Position numbers and translations under genes: made by a program
Shown here: piece after piece, positions 44,133 to 55,377 of the stretch
Layout: the number at the start of each line of letters is the position of its first letter
Numbering within the stretch: the first letter of the stretch is position 1
Notes under the pieces: model-generated
The model's database searches: none
Seen by the model: only the letters and a program-made list of their open reading frames with translations
Told to the model about the DNA's origin: nothing
Source: Klebsiella africana
GTDB lineage: Bacteria > Pseudomonadota > Gammaproteobacteria > Enterobacterales > Enterobacteriaceae
Length of the DNA stretch: 64,000 nucleotides
NCBI RefSeq assembly: GCF_020526085.1
Contig: NZ_CP084874.1
Location: 4,588,001-4,652,000 of the forward strand
Direction: 5' to 3'

Positions 44133-45146
44133 TTAACGTTTGTAGAATGCCGGGCACTCAGGCAGCGTCACTTCAACCGGCTCGCTGGTTCCCTGCGCTT
44201 TAATGCAGGCGTCCGCCGCCACCGACGCCGCGTAGCCGTCCCAGGCCGACGGGCCGTGCAGCTGACCGGCTTTGACGTCGTTGATAAAGGCCTGCAGCTC
44301 GACGTCGTAGGCTTTGATAAAGCGGTCTTTCCAGTCGGTCAGAATGGCGGTCGACAGGCTGGCGGACTTGCGCATCTGGACGGCAGACGGCTCCGGCAGA
44401 CGGGCAATCCCGGTCTCGCCGACCACTTCGCACTGGATGTCATACCCGTACTGGCAGTTCACGAACACTTCGACGTCGATCAGGGTGCCTTTTTTGGTTT
44501 CAAAGGAGACGATCTGCGGATCTTTCAGGCGCGCATGGGTGTGCGAGGTGGAGCGCGGGAAGCGCACCTGTACGGAACGGTAGTCATCGTTCAGCAGCCA
44601 GCGCAGTACGTCCAGCTCGTGGATCAGGGTGTTGGTGATCGCCATATCGGTGGTGTAGTTCTCGCCGACCGACTGGTTGCGGTGGGCGCAGCGCAGCATC
44701 AGCGGTGCGCCGATATCGCCATCGTCGATCACTTTTTTCAGCGCCAGATAGCCTTCGTCGTACGGGCGCATAAAGCCAACCTGCACCAGACGACGGCCGG
44801 CCTTCATTTCGGCATCGACGATGCGGCGGCAGCCTTCCGCGGTCATCGCCAGCGGTTTTTCGCAGAATACCGGCTTACCGGCGGCGATGGCGGCCAGAGT
44901 GTACTCTTCGTGGGTCGGGTCCCAGGAGGTGACCAGGATGGCATCGACATCGCTGGCGTTAATCACGTCGTGGCCGTCGGCGTAGACTTCCGCCTGCACG
45001 CCCGGCAGCGCGACCGCCGCGCGGGCGTTGTCGGCATTGATATCAGACACCGCCACAACGGTGGCGCCCTGCAGAACCTGGGTGCAGCGACGGATGTGTT
45101 CTTTACCGATAGCGCCAGCGCCGATGACACCTAATTTGAGCGACAT
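44133..45146 (-). CDS. iolG: IolG, myo-inositol 2-dehydrogenase
   Basis: 337 residues. NAD-dependent oxidation of myo-inositol to 2-keto-myo-inositol, the first step. Gfo/Idh/MocA family: [16 protein letters not shown] (Rossmann), FCEKPLAMT (catalytic Lys), then a domain with [17 protein letters not shown] (conserved His). GGAGAAAA before ATG 45146; an upstream in-frame start at 45224 is rejected. Follows iolD. Confidence 0.94.
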   Translation of the reverse strand: MSLKLGVIGAGAIGKEHIRRCTQVLQGATVVAVSDINADNARAAVALPGVQAEVYADGHDVINASDVDAILVTSWDPTHEEYTLAAIAAGKPVFCEKPLAMTAEGCRRIVDAEMKAGRRLVQVGFMRPYDEGYLALKKVIDDGDIGAPLMLRCAHRNQSVGENYTTDMAITNTLIHELDVLRWLLNDDYRSVQVRFPRSTSHTHARLKDPQIVSFETKKGTLIDVEVFVNCQYGYDIQCEVVGETGIARLPEPSAVQMRKSASLSTAILTDWKDRFIKAYDVELQAFINDVKAGQLHGPSAWDGYAASVAADACIKAQGTSEPVEVTLPECPAFYKR

Positions 45147-45192
45147 AATGGTTTTCTCCGTAAGTCTGTAGGATTCAGAGTGGATGTTCGTT

Positions 45193-47133
45193 TTAGTAAT
45201 CACGCGCCTGGGCGCGCTTTTCATTAATCATTTGCGCCACTTTGCGGATCCGCTCAGAGAGCGCCGTCTGGGCGACCCCGACGTTCCACCAGCTGCCGTA
45301 TTTGTGCACCATGGTCTTCGGCAGCACTTTAATATCAATCAGGGTGCTGACCGTTTCGCGACGGGCGGCGTCCAGCGCGTGGCGCAGTTCGTCCAGGGTG
45401 GTGACGCGCCAGGTTTTGCAGCCGTAGCCGGCGGCGATGGTGGCGAAGTCCACCGGCACCAGGCCGCCCTGCAGCTGGCCGGTTTCCGGCTGGCGGTAGC
45501 GGAACTCGGTGCCGAAGCTGTCCATCCCGTGCTCCATCTGCAGGTTGTTGATGCAGCCGTTGGCCATGTTGTCGAACAGCACGACGTTGATCTTCGCCCG
45601 CTCCTGCAGGGAGGTGACCAGCTCAGAGTGCAGCATCATGAACGAGCCATCGCCGACCAGGGAGTAGACTTCGCTCTGCGGCTGCGCCAGCTTCACGCCC
45701 AGCGCGGCGTTGACTTCGTATCCCATGCAGGAGTAGCCGTACTCCACGTGGTAAGTGTTTTCCGCGCGGTTGCGCCAGACGCGCTGCAGATCGCCTGGCA
45801 GGCTGCCCGCCGCCGCGACGATCACCGCCTCGGCCGGCAGCGTTTCATTCAGTACTCCAAGGACGCTGCTCTGGGTCAGGGTGGAGTCGGTGATCTGGCG
45901 GAACTCGCGATACACCGATTCGCGATCGAGATGATCGTCGATCTCCGGCACAAAAGATTTTTCCTGCCACACCGCCTGGTAGACGCGCTGGGTCTCTTTT
46001 AACTGACGGCTCTGCACGCTCTCGATCTGCGCGCCCCAGCCGGCCTGCCAGCCGCTGTCCGCCAGCGCCGCGTCGAGGGCGGTCATTGCTTCCCGGGCGT
46101 CCGCCAGCATGGCAATGCCGTCCAGCTTCCAGGCGTCGAAGTTGCTGACGTTAATATTCAGGAAACGCACCTCCGGGTGCTGGAAAATCCATTTCGAGGC
46201 GGTGGTAAAATCGCTGAAGCGGGTGCCGACGCCGATCACCAGGTCGGCCTCTTTCGCCAGCAGGTTCGCCGCCAGGCAGCCCGTCTCGCCGACGCCGCCG
46301 ACGTTCAGGGGGTGAGAAGAGACCACCGTCCCCTTCCCGGCCTGGGTTTCGGCGAAGGGCACCCCGTAGCGCTCGGCGAAACGGAACAGCGCTTCGCCCG
46401 CGCCGGAGTATTTCACCCCGCCGCCGCAGACGATCAGCGGTTTACGGCTGGCTTTGATGGCCGCCACGGCGTCCGCCAGCTGCGCGGCGCTGGCCGGGCG
46501 GCGGTCGAGTCGGTGCACGCGGCGCGCAAAGAAGGATTCCGGGTAGTCCCAGGCTTCGCCCTGCACATCCTGCGGCAGGCACAGCGTCACCGCGCCGGTT
46601 TCCGCCGGGTCGGTCAGGACGCGCATGGCGTTGATGCAGGCGCTCATCAGCTGTTCCGGCCGGGTAATGCGGTCCCAGTATTTGCTGACCGCGCGGAATG
46701 CGTCATTGGTGCTGATGCTGAGATCGTAGCTCTGTTCAATCTGCTGGAGCACCGGGTCCGGCTGGCGGGTGGCGAAGACATCGCCCGGCAGCAGCAGCAG
46801 CGGAATGCGGTTGGCGCTGGCGGTGCCGGCGGCGGTGATCATGTTGGCCGCCCCCGGACCGATGGAGGAGGTGCAGGCGATAATCTGCCGGCGCAGGGCC
46901 TGGCGGGCAAAACCGGTGGCCGCGTGGGCCATCCCCTGCTCGTTACGCCCCTGATAGACGCGCATATCGCCGCTGTCCTGCTCCAGCGCCTGCCCCAGCC
47001 CGAGGACGTTGCCATGGCCGAATATCGCGAAAATGCCTTTCACGAACTTCAGCTCTACGCCATCCACTTCCAGGTACTGGTTATCGAGGAACTTCACCAG
47101 CGCCTGCGCCGTTGTCAGTCTCAGTTTGCCCAT
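45193..47133 (-). CDS. iolD: IolD, THcHDO hydrolase (ThDP-dependent)
   Basis: 646 residues. Hydrolyses 3D-(3,5/4)-trihydroxycyclohexane-1,2-dione to 5-deoxy-glucuronate. ThDP fold as in acetolactate synthases: [38 protein letters not shown], central FAD-fold domain, and the ThDP motif [27 protein letters not shown] before ATG 47133; TTG 47142 rejected. First gene of the leftward operon; GAAAT-type boxes lie upstream. Confidence 0.95.
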   Translation of the reverse strand: MGKLRLTTAQALVKFLDNQYLEVDGVELKFVKGIFAIFGHGNVLGLGQALEQDSGDMRVYQGRNEQGMAHAATGFARQALRRQIIACTSSIGPGAANMITAAGTASANRIPLLLLPGDVFATRQPDPVLQQIEQSYDLSISTNDAFRAVSKYWDRITRPEQLMSACINAMRVLTDPAETGAVTLCLPQDVQGEAWDYPESFFARRVHRLDRRPASAAQLADAVAAIKASRKPLIVCGGGVKYSGAGEALFRFAERYGVPFAETQAGKGTVVSSHPLNVGGVGETGCLAANLLAKEADLVIGVGTRFSDFTTASKWIFQHPEVRFLNINVSNFDAWKLDGIAMLADAREAMTALDAALADSGWQAGWGAQIESVQSRQLKETQRVYQAVWQEKSFVPEIDDHLDRESVYREFRQITDSTLTQSSVLGVLNETLPAEAVIVAAAGSLPGDLQRVWRNRAENTYHVEYGYSCMGYEVNAALGVKLAQPQSEVYSLVGDGSFMMLHSELVTSLQERAKINVVLFDNMANGCINNLQMEHGMDSFGTEFRYRQPETGQLQGGLVPVDFATIAAGYGCKTWRVTTLDELRHALDAARRETVSTLIDIKVLPKTMVHKYGSWWNVGVAQTALSERIRKVAQMINEKRAQARDY

Positions 47134-47638
47134 GATGCACAATCCTTATTGTTCAGTATTTGTGTGTGGCGTCGCGCCGATGCCGCCGGGGCCGTCGTTC
47201 ACGTCACTGGAATACCTGTGGATTATAGGCAAACATTTTTTTCATTAAACACAAATACAGAAGAAATATTTCATTTTGCGAGAAGGATCAAACTCTCTAC
47301 CCATTTCATACGTTTCACTTACATTCCAGACACGTTTTCGGACCCTTTTTTGCCGCGCCGCACGGCAATATCCCCTTAAAAATCATAGGTAAATCGATGT
47401 CATGTGGCGTTTCATTTTCCCCTGGGGCGACAGAGGGGGCGATCCGCGCTCACGCGAGGCTCAGTGCGGCAGAGTGGTAGATCCCTCACACTTTTGGTTT
47501 TTTAATTTCGAACGAGTTTGCAAATGAAATATTTATTTCTCAAACTAAGGGTAACCAATAACCCTCAGGCTGTTCACGGAGTCGACGTCGGGATCCCGAC
47601 CCTTCCAGGCAGCAGACACCAAAAAGGAAATCCTAGCT
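47134..47638. promoter_or_regulatory. iolD-iolC divergent control region with IolR-type boxes
   Basis: 505 non-coding bases. GAAATATTTC at 47263-47272 (facing iolD) and GAAAT-ATTT-ATTTC at 47526-47539 (facing iolC). The latter has the same layout as the box in front of iolA (54183-54196). A short palindrome GTCGGGATCCCGAC lies near 47588. Control by IolR (encoded at 49704) is inferred from recurrence of the box at each iol promoter. Confidence 0.65.
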
Positions 47639-49552
47639 ATGAATGCAGCAGTAAAGCGGCTCGACGTCATCTGTATAGGTCGGGTGGCCGTCGACCTCTA
47701 TGCCCAGCAGATCGGTTCGCGGCTAGAAGACGTTGCCAGTTTCTCTAAATATCTGGGCGGCTCCTCCGGCAACGTGGCCTTTGGCACCGCGATTCAGGGG
47801 CTGAAATCGGCCATGCTGGCGCGCGTTGGCGATGAACACAACGGCCGTTTCCTGCGCGAAACGCTCAACCGCGCCGGGGTGGATACTGAGTATCTGATTA
47901 CCGACAAATCTCGCCTGACCGCGCTGGTGATGCTGGGGATTAAGGATCAGGAGACCTTCCCCCTGATTTTCTACCGCGATAACTGCGCCGATATGGCCTT
48001 AACGCCTGACGACATTAGCGAGGAGTATATTGCCTCCTCCCGGGCGCTGGCGGTGACCGGCACCCATCTGTCGCACGCCAATACCCGCGCCGCGGTGCTG
48101 AAGGCGCTGGAATACGCTCGCCGTCACGGCCTGCGTACCGCGCTGGATATCGATTACCGTCCGGTGCTGTGGGGGCTCACCTCGCTCGGCGATGGCGAAA
48201 CGCGTTTCATTGAGTCCGGTCCGGTCACCAGCCAGCTGCAGGAAGTGCTGCATCTGTTCGATTTGGTGGTGGGAACCGAAGAAGAGTTTCATATTGCCGG
48301 GGGCAGCACCGATACCCTGACCGCGCTGAAAAATGTGCGCAATGCCACCAAAGCCACCCTCGTCTGTAAGCGCGGGCCGATGGGCTGCGTGGTGCTGGAA
48401 GGCGACATCCCGGACAGCTGGGACCAGGTGCCGCTGCAGCAGGGCGTGCGCGTGGAGGTGCTCAACGTGCTGGGCGCCGGGGATGCCTTTATGTCGGGTC
48501 TGCTGCGCGGCTGGCTTAACGACGAGGGCTGGGAGCAGGCTTGCCGCTATGCCAACGCCTGCGGCGCGCTGGTGGTCTCCCGCCACGGCTGCGCGCCGGC
48601 GATGCCGACCAAAGTCGAACTGGATGACTACCTGCAGCGTGCCGAATCGGTGCCGCGCCCGGACGTCGACGAGCGCCTAAACCACCTGCACCGGGTCACC
48701 AGCCGCCGTCAGCAGTGGCCGGAGCTGTGCATTTTCGCCTTTGACCATCGTAAACAGCTGGCCGACCTGGCGCGGGAGACCGGGCGCGATGAAGCCTGCA
48801 TTCCGCAGCTCAAGCTGCTGTTGTTGGCCGCGGCCGAAGCGGCGGCGCAGGAGGCGGGTCTCGAGCAACGCAGCGGCATTCTGGCCGACGGCACCTACGG
48901 CCAGCGTGCGCTGAACGCCATTACCGGCAAGGGCTGGTGGATCGGGCGCCCTATCGAGCTGCCCAGCTCGCGGCCGCTGCGTCTGGAGCATGGCAACATC
49001 GGCTCACAGCTGATCGACTGGCCGCTGGAGCATGTCGTCAAATGCCTGGTCTTCTATCACCCGGACGACCCGGCGGCGCTGCGTGCAGAACAGGATGCCC
49101 TGCTGCTTGAGGTGTGGCAGGCCTGTAACAAATCAGGCCACGAGCTGCTGCTGGAGGTGATCCTGCCGGAAAATGGCCCGGATAAAGACGAGCGCCATTA
49201 CCACACCATGCTGGAACACTTCTATCAGCTGGGGATCAAGCCGGACTGGTGGAAGCTGCCGCCGCTCTCCAGCGCCAGCTGGCAGCAGATCACCGCCCTT
49301 ATCGAGCGCGAAGATCCGTGGAGCCGCGGGATCCTGATCCTCGGCCTCGACGCGCCTTCCGACAAACTGCGCGCCGGTTTCGCCGAGGCGGCCGCACACC
49401 CGATGATCAAAGGTTTCGCCGTCGGGCGCACCATCTTTGGCCAGCCGTCGCGGCGCTGGATGCAGGGTGAGCTCAGCGATGAGGCCCTGATAGAGGAAGT
49501 GAAACGCAACTACCTGACGCTTATTGGCTACTGGCGCGAAGCCCGCCGCTGA
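47639..49552 (+). CDS. iolC: IolC, 5-dehydro-2-deoxygluconokinase fused to a DUF2090 aldolase-like domain
   Basis: 637 residues. N-terminal ~325 residues are a PfkB/ribokinase: DVICIGRVAVDLYAQQIG, YLGGSSGNVAFGTA, LDIDYRPVLW, and the anion-hole/base motif LNVLGAGDAFMSGLLRGWL. The C-terminal ~300 residues are DUF2090 (FAFDHRKQLADLARETGRDE, VKCLVFYHPDDP, PDWWKLPPLSSASWQQI), proposed as the 2-deoxy-5-keto-gluconate-6-phosphate aldolase; no separate iolJ is present. AAGGA before ATG 47639; terminator follows. Confidence 0.93.
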   Translation: MNAAVKRLDVICIGRVAVDLYAQQIGSRLEDVASFSKYLGGSSGNVAFGTAIQGLKSAMLARVGDEHNGRFLRETLNRAGVDTEYLITDKSRLTALVMLGIKDQETFPLIFYRDNCADMALTPDDISEEYIASSRALAVTGTHLSHANTRAAVLKALEYARRHGLRTALDIDYRPVLWGLTSLGDGETRFIESGPVTSQLQEVLHLFDLVVGTEEEFHIAGGSTDTLTALKNVRNATKATLVCKRGPMGCVVLEGDIPDSWDQVPLQQGVRVEVLNVLGAGDAFMSGLLRGWLNDEGWEQACRYANACGALVVSRHGCAPAMPTKVELDDYLQRAESVPRPDVDERLNHLHRVTSRRQQWPELCIFAFDHRKQLADLARETGRDEACIPQLKLLLLAAAEAAAQEAGLEQRSGILADGTYGQRALNAITGKGWWIGRPIELPSSRPLRLEHGNIGSQLIDWPLEHVVKCLVFYHPDDPAALRAEQDALLLEVWQACNKSGHELLLEVILPENGPDKDERHYHTMLEHFYQLGIKPDWWKLPPLSSASWQQITALIEREDPWSRGILILGLDAPSDKLRAGFAEAAAHPMIKGFAVGRTIFGQPSRRWMQGELSDEALIEEVKRNYLTLIGYWREARR

Positions 49553-49559
49553 TCCCCCA

Positions 49560-49592
49560 ACGCCCGTCTCTGTCACCTTGCGGAGCGGGCGT
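49560..49592 (+). terminator. iolC terminator
   Basis: Stem ACGCCCG (49560-49566) / CGGGCGT (49586-49592) followed by TTTTCTGTTTC, eight bases after the iolC stop. Confidence 0.82.
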
Positions 49593-49608
49593 TTTTCTGT
49601 TTCTTCGT

Positions 49609-49657
49609 GAAATGAATCGCGTATTTCGTCGCAATAAATGAAAAATTCGCTTCATTT
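49609..49657. promoter_or_regulatory. Candidate IolR autoregulatory sites
   Basis: GAAAT (49609-49613) N9 ATTTC (49623-49627), then inverted repeat AAATGAA (49636-49642) N8 TTCATTT (49651-49657), just upstream of iolR. Same half-site language as the boxes at iolD, iolC and iolA. Confidence 0.6.
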
Positions 49658-49703
49658 GGTACACTGGAAGCCATATTCCTTCCAATTTCTCAGAGCGCAC
49701 TCT

Positions 49704-50561
49704 ATGGCCAATAACCCAACACAGCTGACCATCCTGCAGGATGAAATCAGGCGTCGCTACGATACGTTAAGCAAACGCCTGAAACAGGTCGCCCGCTATA
49801 TCCTTGATAACAGCAATAGCGTGGCTTTCGATACCGTGGCCTCCATTGCGCAACAGGCGGATGTTCCCCCTTCCACGTTGATTCGTTTTGCCAACGCCTT
49901 CGGCTTCAGCGGCTTTAACGAAATGAAACAGATGTTCAAGCAACATTTGATGGAAGAGACCGCCAACTATACCGAGCGCGCCCGTCTGTTCCGCCAGACC
50001 ACCAGCGATGAGTCCAGCCCGCCGGAAACGCCGACGGAAATCCTCAATATGTTCACGATGGTGAACAACCAGGCCCTGCAGCAGCTGGCGATGCAGACCT
50101 CCAGCGATGATCTGGAGCGCGCGGTGGCCCTGCTGGGCGAGGCGGAAAATATTTACGTCATTGGTCTGCGCCGGTCGTTCAGCGTCGCCTCCTATCTGAC
50201 CTATGCGCTGCGCCACCTCGATCGCAAAGCCTTTCTGATCGACGGCCTCGGCGGCATGTTCACCGAGCAGTTGAGTCTGGTCGGCCCGAAAGACGTGGTG
50301 GTGGCGGTGAGCTTCTCGCCGTACGCCCGGGAAGTGGTCGAGCTGGTGGAGCTGGGCGCGCAGCGCAAAGCGCGGCAGATCGCCATTACCGACAGTCAGG
50401 TCAGCCCGCTGGCGGCCTTCAGCGACGTCTGCTTTGTGGTGCGGGAAGCGCAGGTGGATGGCTTCCGCTCGCAGGTTGCTTCCCTGTGCCTGGCCCAGAC
50501 GCTGGCGGTTTCGCTGGCGCTGAACAGCAGCCAGGAGTCCGAGGCCAAGCAAAAGGCGTGA
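49704..50561 (+). CDS. iolR: IolR, RpiR-family repressor of the inositol genes
   Basis: 285 residues. N-terminal RpiR helix-turn-helix (LKQVARYILDNSNSVAFDTV, ASIAQQADVPPSTLIRFANA) and C-terminal SIS sugar-phosphate-binding domain (NIYVIGLRRSFSVASYLTYA, VVVAVSFSPYAREVVELVEL, QIAITDSQVSPLAAFSD). ATG 49704 chosen from the family N-terminus; the open frame extends upstream. In Salmonella the RpiR-type IolR represses iol genes; its location inside the cluster supports the same role. Confidence 0.92.
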   Translation: MANNPTQLTILQDEIRRRYDTLSKRLKQVARYILDNSNSVAFDTVASIAQQADVPPSTLIRFANAFGFSGFNEMKQMFKQHLMEETANYTERARLFRQTTSDESSPPETPTEILNMFTMVNNQALQQLAMQTSSDDLERAVALLGEAENIYVIGLRRSFSVASYLTYALRHLDRKAFLIDGLGGMFTEQLSLVGPKDVVVAVSFSPYAREVVELVELGAQRKARQIAITDSQVSPLAAFSDVCFVVREAQVDGFRSQVASLCLAQTLAVSLALNSSQESEAKQKA

Positions 50562-50577
50562 GATAGGCTGCCTGGCG

Positions 50578-51664
50578 TCAGTTGCCCGGCGGAGTGGCAT
50601 AAGCCTGCGGGAGGATCCCGTAGGCCGGATAAGCGTAGCGCCATCCGGCACAAGGCGGGTATGGCGCCGGGGATGTCCTCCCCGGCGGCGCTGCGCTTGC
50701 CGGGCCTGGGGTACAGGGGCTTACGGGAGGATGCCGTAGGCCGGATAAGCGTAGCGCCATCCGGCACAAGGCGGGTATGGCGCCGGAGGTTCCTGCCCGG
50801 CGGCGCTGCGCTTGCCGGGCCTGGCGTATAGGAGCTTACGGGAGGATCCCGTAGGCCGGATAAGCGTAGCGCCATCCGGCACAAAGGCGGGTATGGCGCC
50901 AAAGGTTCCTGCCCGGCGGCGCTGCGCTTGCCGGGCCTGGGGTATATGCGCCTGCGGGATGCCGTAGAGACTGTTATCGGTTTGCAACTTTCTCAGCCAG
51001 GCAAAAGCGTTTATCACATGTAACTTCAGCGAAATTTGCGCTCCCGGTTAATCGTCTGCGTTATGTCACTCATGGCGCAGGGAGCGCACAGGGGGCGGCC
51101 ATTCGCCGCCGCCCCCTGTACCCCCGGGCTCCGGCCAGCAACATCGCCGCTACGCGGTCCCTTCGACTTATCCCTGCAGGCTTCGGGTCGGGCCGAGGCA
51201 GCGTCCGTGCAAAACACGGCCCTCAGCCCGCATCCATGCGGGCTGCCCCGGCCTTCCGGGAACGTCTCAGCGATGTTGAGGCCGTCAGCACCGGCAGTTT
51301 CAGCAAGAATGGTGAATAAATTAACGGCAGGTCGCACGAACCGTAGGCCGGATAAGCGTAGCGCCATCCGGCACAAGGCGGGTATGGCGCCGGAGGTGTC
51401 CTCCCCGGCGGCGCTGCGCTTGCCGGGCCTGGCGTATAGGAGCTTACGGGAGGATCCCGTAGGCCGGATAAGCGTAGCGCCATCCGGCACAAAGGCGGGT
51501 ATGGCGCCGAAGGTTCCTGCCCGGCGGCGCTGCGCTTGCCGGGCCGACGGTATAGGGGCTTACGGGAGGATGCCGTAGGCCGGATAAGGCGAAGCCGCCA
51601 TCCGGCACAAAGGCGGGTATGGCGCCGGAGGTGTCCTCCCCGGCGGCGCTGCGCTTGCCGGGTC
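50578..51664. repeat. REP array: six ~115-bp units split three and three
   Basis: Units of the form GTAGGCCGGATAAGCGTAGC..CCATCCGGCAC..CCCGGCGGCGCTGCGCTTG begin at 50620, 50736, 50851, 51343, 51459 and 51574, with spacing 116/115 then 116/115. It lies between convergent iolR and iolB. All open frames in it are repeat artefacts. The middle (about 50951-51342) is a different, GC-rich sequence. Confidence 0.9.
50951..51342. other. GC-rich unclassified segment inside the REP array
   Basis: ~390 bases unlike the REP units. Contains a hairpin of 11 bp (CAGGGGGCGGC 51089-51099 / 51108-51118) and a near-continuous palindrome CAGCCCGCAT/ATGCGGGCTG (51224-51245). It ends in an AT-richer tail before REP resumes. 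No supported ORF. It may be an inserted miniature element or a relic of one. Confidence 0.6.
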
Positions 51665-51720
51665 GGGAGTGGGATTCCGCGGAGCGTTTCGCTAAAAACA
51701 CCCGCTACCCTCAAATAAGA

Positions 51721-51747
51721 AGGCCGGTTAGCATCGCTAACCGGCCT
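51721..51747 (-). terminator. Terminator for iolB (bidirectional)
   Basis: Perfect 12-bp stem AGGCCGGTTAGC / GCTAACCGGCCT with loop ATC; on the minus strand it is followed by TCTTATTTG, on the plus strand by TTT. 26 bases past the iolB stop. Confidence 0.85.
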
Positions 51748-51772
51748 TTTGTAGCCGCTTCTGCACCGCGCG

Positions 51773-52582
51773 TCAGTCGTGGCGCGGGTACTCCGGCGTG
51801 TTGATCCAGGCGTGGTCATCTTCCCAGGTGAACAGCCATTTCCGGTCCGGCCCGGCCATCACGTTCAGATAGTAGCTGTCATAACCGGCAATCGCCGCCA
51901 CCGGGTGGTAACCGCGCGGCACCATCACCACGTCGTGGTTATAGGGCGCCATACAGGCGTCCAGGCTACGGTCGTCGGTGTAGACCCGCTGGAAGGCAAA
52001 GCCCTGTGGCGGATCGAAGCGGTGATAGTAAGTCTCTTCCAGCTGCGTCTCTTTGCCCGGCTGGGCGGTATCGTGCTTATGCGACGGCCACGAGCTGGTG
52101 GCCCCCTCGTCGGTGTACACCTCCACCACCAGCAGGCAGTCCGCCTCGGCGCTGTCCGGCAGAATATTATGCACCCGGCGCTGGTTGCGCCCTTTCCCGC
52201 GGTGCTCTACGCCGACGTCTTCCGGCCGAATGAGGCGTGCCGGGAAGCTGCCTTTGCCGGGCGCGCTGCATACCGCCAGCTCCAGATCGGAATCGGCGGT
52301 TACCTCGACTTTATCCTGCGGCGGCACGTACACCGACCACGGCGGGGTGCGTTCAAACGGCGACATCCGTTTACCGAGATTCGGGAAATCGGCATGTTGC
52401 GTTTTCACCGACGCCAGCCCGGCGACCAGCACCAGGCACAGCTCGCGATCGCCGCTCTCCAGCGTCACGGTCTGCCCTTTTTTCAACATCCAGACATCAA
52501 AGCCGATATAGCGCCAACCGGCGCTTTGCGGCGTAATATGCTGGATCTGTCCCTCTTTTCGCGATTTAGCCAGTAACGACAT
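51773..52582 (-). CDS. iolB: IolB, 5-deoxy-glucuronate isomerase
   Basis: 269 residues. Isomerises 5-deoxy-D-glucuronate to 5-dehydro-2-deoxy-D-gluconate. Bicupin family motifs: YIGFDVWMLKKGQTVTLESG, WPSHKHDTA (metal His), LEETYYHRFDPPQGFAFQRV, HDVVMVPRGYHPVAA and GYDSYYLNVMAG. It follows iolA by an 18-base gap; the two form a leftward operon. Confidence 0.95.
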   Translation of the reverse strand: MSLLAKSRKEGQIQHITPQSAGWRYIGFDVWMLKKGQTVTLESGDRELCLVLVAGLASVKTQHADFPNLGKRMSPFERTPPWSVYVPPQDKVEVTADSDLELAVCSAPGKGSFPARLIRPEDVGVEHRGKGRNQRRVHNILPDSAEADCLLVVEVYTDEGATSSWPSHKHDTAQPGKETQLEETYYHRFDPPQGFAFQRVYTDDRSLDACMAPYNHDVVMVPRGYHPVAAIAGYDSYYLNVMAGPDRKWLFTWEDDHAWINTPEYPRHD

Positions 52583-52600
52583 GGCGCTCTCCTTCGCCGA

Positions 52601-54106
<1,506 letters not shown>

Positions 54107-54457
54107 GTTCTCGCCTCATAGTGAAGGGGGGCCAACACACCGGCCCGTCGCTGATTCTGCTGTGCTATAACCGTAGTAAAATGAAATTTATATTTCAACA
54201 TTGATGTGAAATGAAATTCCATTTTGGTGATAACAGTCGCATTTTGCGCTGTCCGTTCGCCTGTGCGCTTCCCGCATCGCGCTTCACTCCCTCACGACAC
54301 CAGGCTTCCCGCCGCTGTCGCCCCGGCAGTCGGGGCCGGTGATATTTTGCGAGACAGCTCAAACATTCATCATTTCCATTCTTGCTAATTTTGGAATAAA
54401 CGTTTTGACTGTTAGCCAATTGAACGAACCTACCCCCTCTTCCGTCAGGAGTGTCCT
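54107..54457. promoter_or_regulatory. iolA-iolI divergent control region
   Basis: 351 non-coding bases. Perfect-layout box GAAAT-TTAT-ATTTC at 54183-54196, and a second GAAAT-TCC-ATTTT at 54213-54225, 75-110 bases upstream of iolA. These match the iolC box at 47526, supporting joint IolR control. The part near iolI shows nothing decisive. Confidence 0.62.
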
Positions 54458-55279
54458 ATGGCCATCGCAATGCAACGTTTTTGTATTAACCGCAAAATCG
54501 CGCCAGCGCTCAGCATTGAAGCGTTTTTCCGGCTGGTGAACCGTCTGGGCCTGAATAAGGTCGAGCTGCGCAACGATTTACCCAGCGGAAAAGTGACCGA
54601 CGATCTGAGCCATCAGCAGGTGCGCGAGCTGGCGGCGCGCTACCACATCGAGATCCTGACGATTAACGCGGTCTACCCCTTTAATCGTCGTAGCGAAGAG
54701 GTGCGGCAGTTGACCGAGTCGCTGCTGAAAGAGGCCCAGGCCATCGGCGCCAAATCGCTGGTGCTCTGTCCGCTCAACGACGGCAGCGAGGTGCCGGCCA
54801 GCGACACCCTGGGCGCCCTGCGCGACCTGGCGCCGCTATTCGCCTTCTACGGCATCCACGGCCTGGTGGAGCCGCTGGGCTTCCTGCAAAGCTCGCTGCG
54901 TTCTGCACACCAGGCGCAGACGCTGATCCACGACGCCCGCGTGCCGTTTAAGCTGCTGATCGACACCTTCCATCACCATCTCTACCCGCAGGCGGCGGAG
55001 GAGTTCAGCCAGGTGGAGATAGCGGACATCGGGCTGGTCCACCTCTCTGGGGTGGACGATCCCCGTCCGCGCGAGCGGCTCACCGATGCCGAGCGCATCA
55101 TGCTGACCCCACAGGATCGTCTCGGCACCTGCGAGCAGGTTAAAGCGCTGGAAGCCCGCGGCTATCAGGGGGTGTACGCTTTTGAGCCCTTCGCGCCCGA
55201 GCTGGCGCAGTGGAGCGAAGCGGATATCGAGCGCGAAATTGAGCAGAGCATCGCGCTTATTCAACGCCACTGCGCCTGA
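54458..55279 (+). CDS. iolI: IolI-like inosose isomerase
   Basis: 273 residues, xylose-isomerase-like TIM barrel. Probably interconverts 2-keto-myo-inositol and 1-keto-D-chiro-inositol. Segments NRKIAPALSIEAFFRLVNRL, VELRNDLPSGKV, EILTINAVYPFN, LVEPLGFLQSSLR, LLIDTFHHHLYPQ, GLVHLSGVDDPRPRERLTDA and VYAFEPFAPE contain the metal Glu/Asp/His set. AGGAG six bases before ATG 54458; ATG 54470 is an internal alternative. Confidence 0.87.
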   Translation: MAIAMQRFCINRKIAPALSIEAFFRLVNRLGLNKVELRNDLPSGKVTDDLSHQQVRELAARYHIEILTINAVYPFNRRSEEVRQLTESLLKEAQAIGAKSLVLCPLNDGSEVPASDTLGALRDLAPLFAFYGIHGLVEPLGFLQSSLRSAHQAQTLIHDARVPFKLLIDTFHHHLYPQAAEEFSQVEIADIGLVHLSGVDDPRPRERLTDAERIMLTPQDRLGTCEQVKALEARGYQGVYAFEPFAPELAQWSEADIEREIEQSIALIQRHCA

Positions 55280-55377
55280 GGCCTGTTCTGGACAGCGTGC
55301 GCGACGCGTGACGATTTCCCCAACGCCGGACGACGAGGTTGCCTATAATCGTCGCAGGATAAATGGAGGAATCGATC

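Noticed and set aside
50578..51664. Regular ~115-bp repeats considered as a CRISPR array
   Set aside because: The repeats are REP palindromes with repeated, not unique, spacers and no cas genes; the period is too long.
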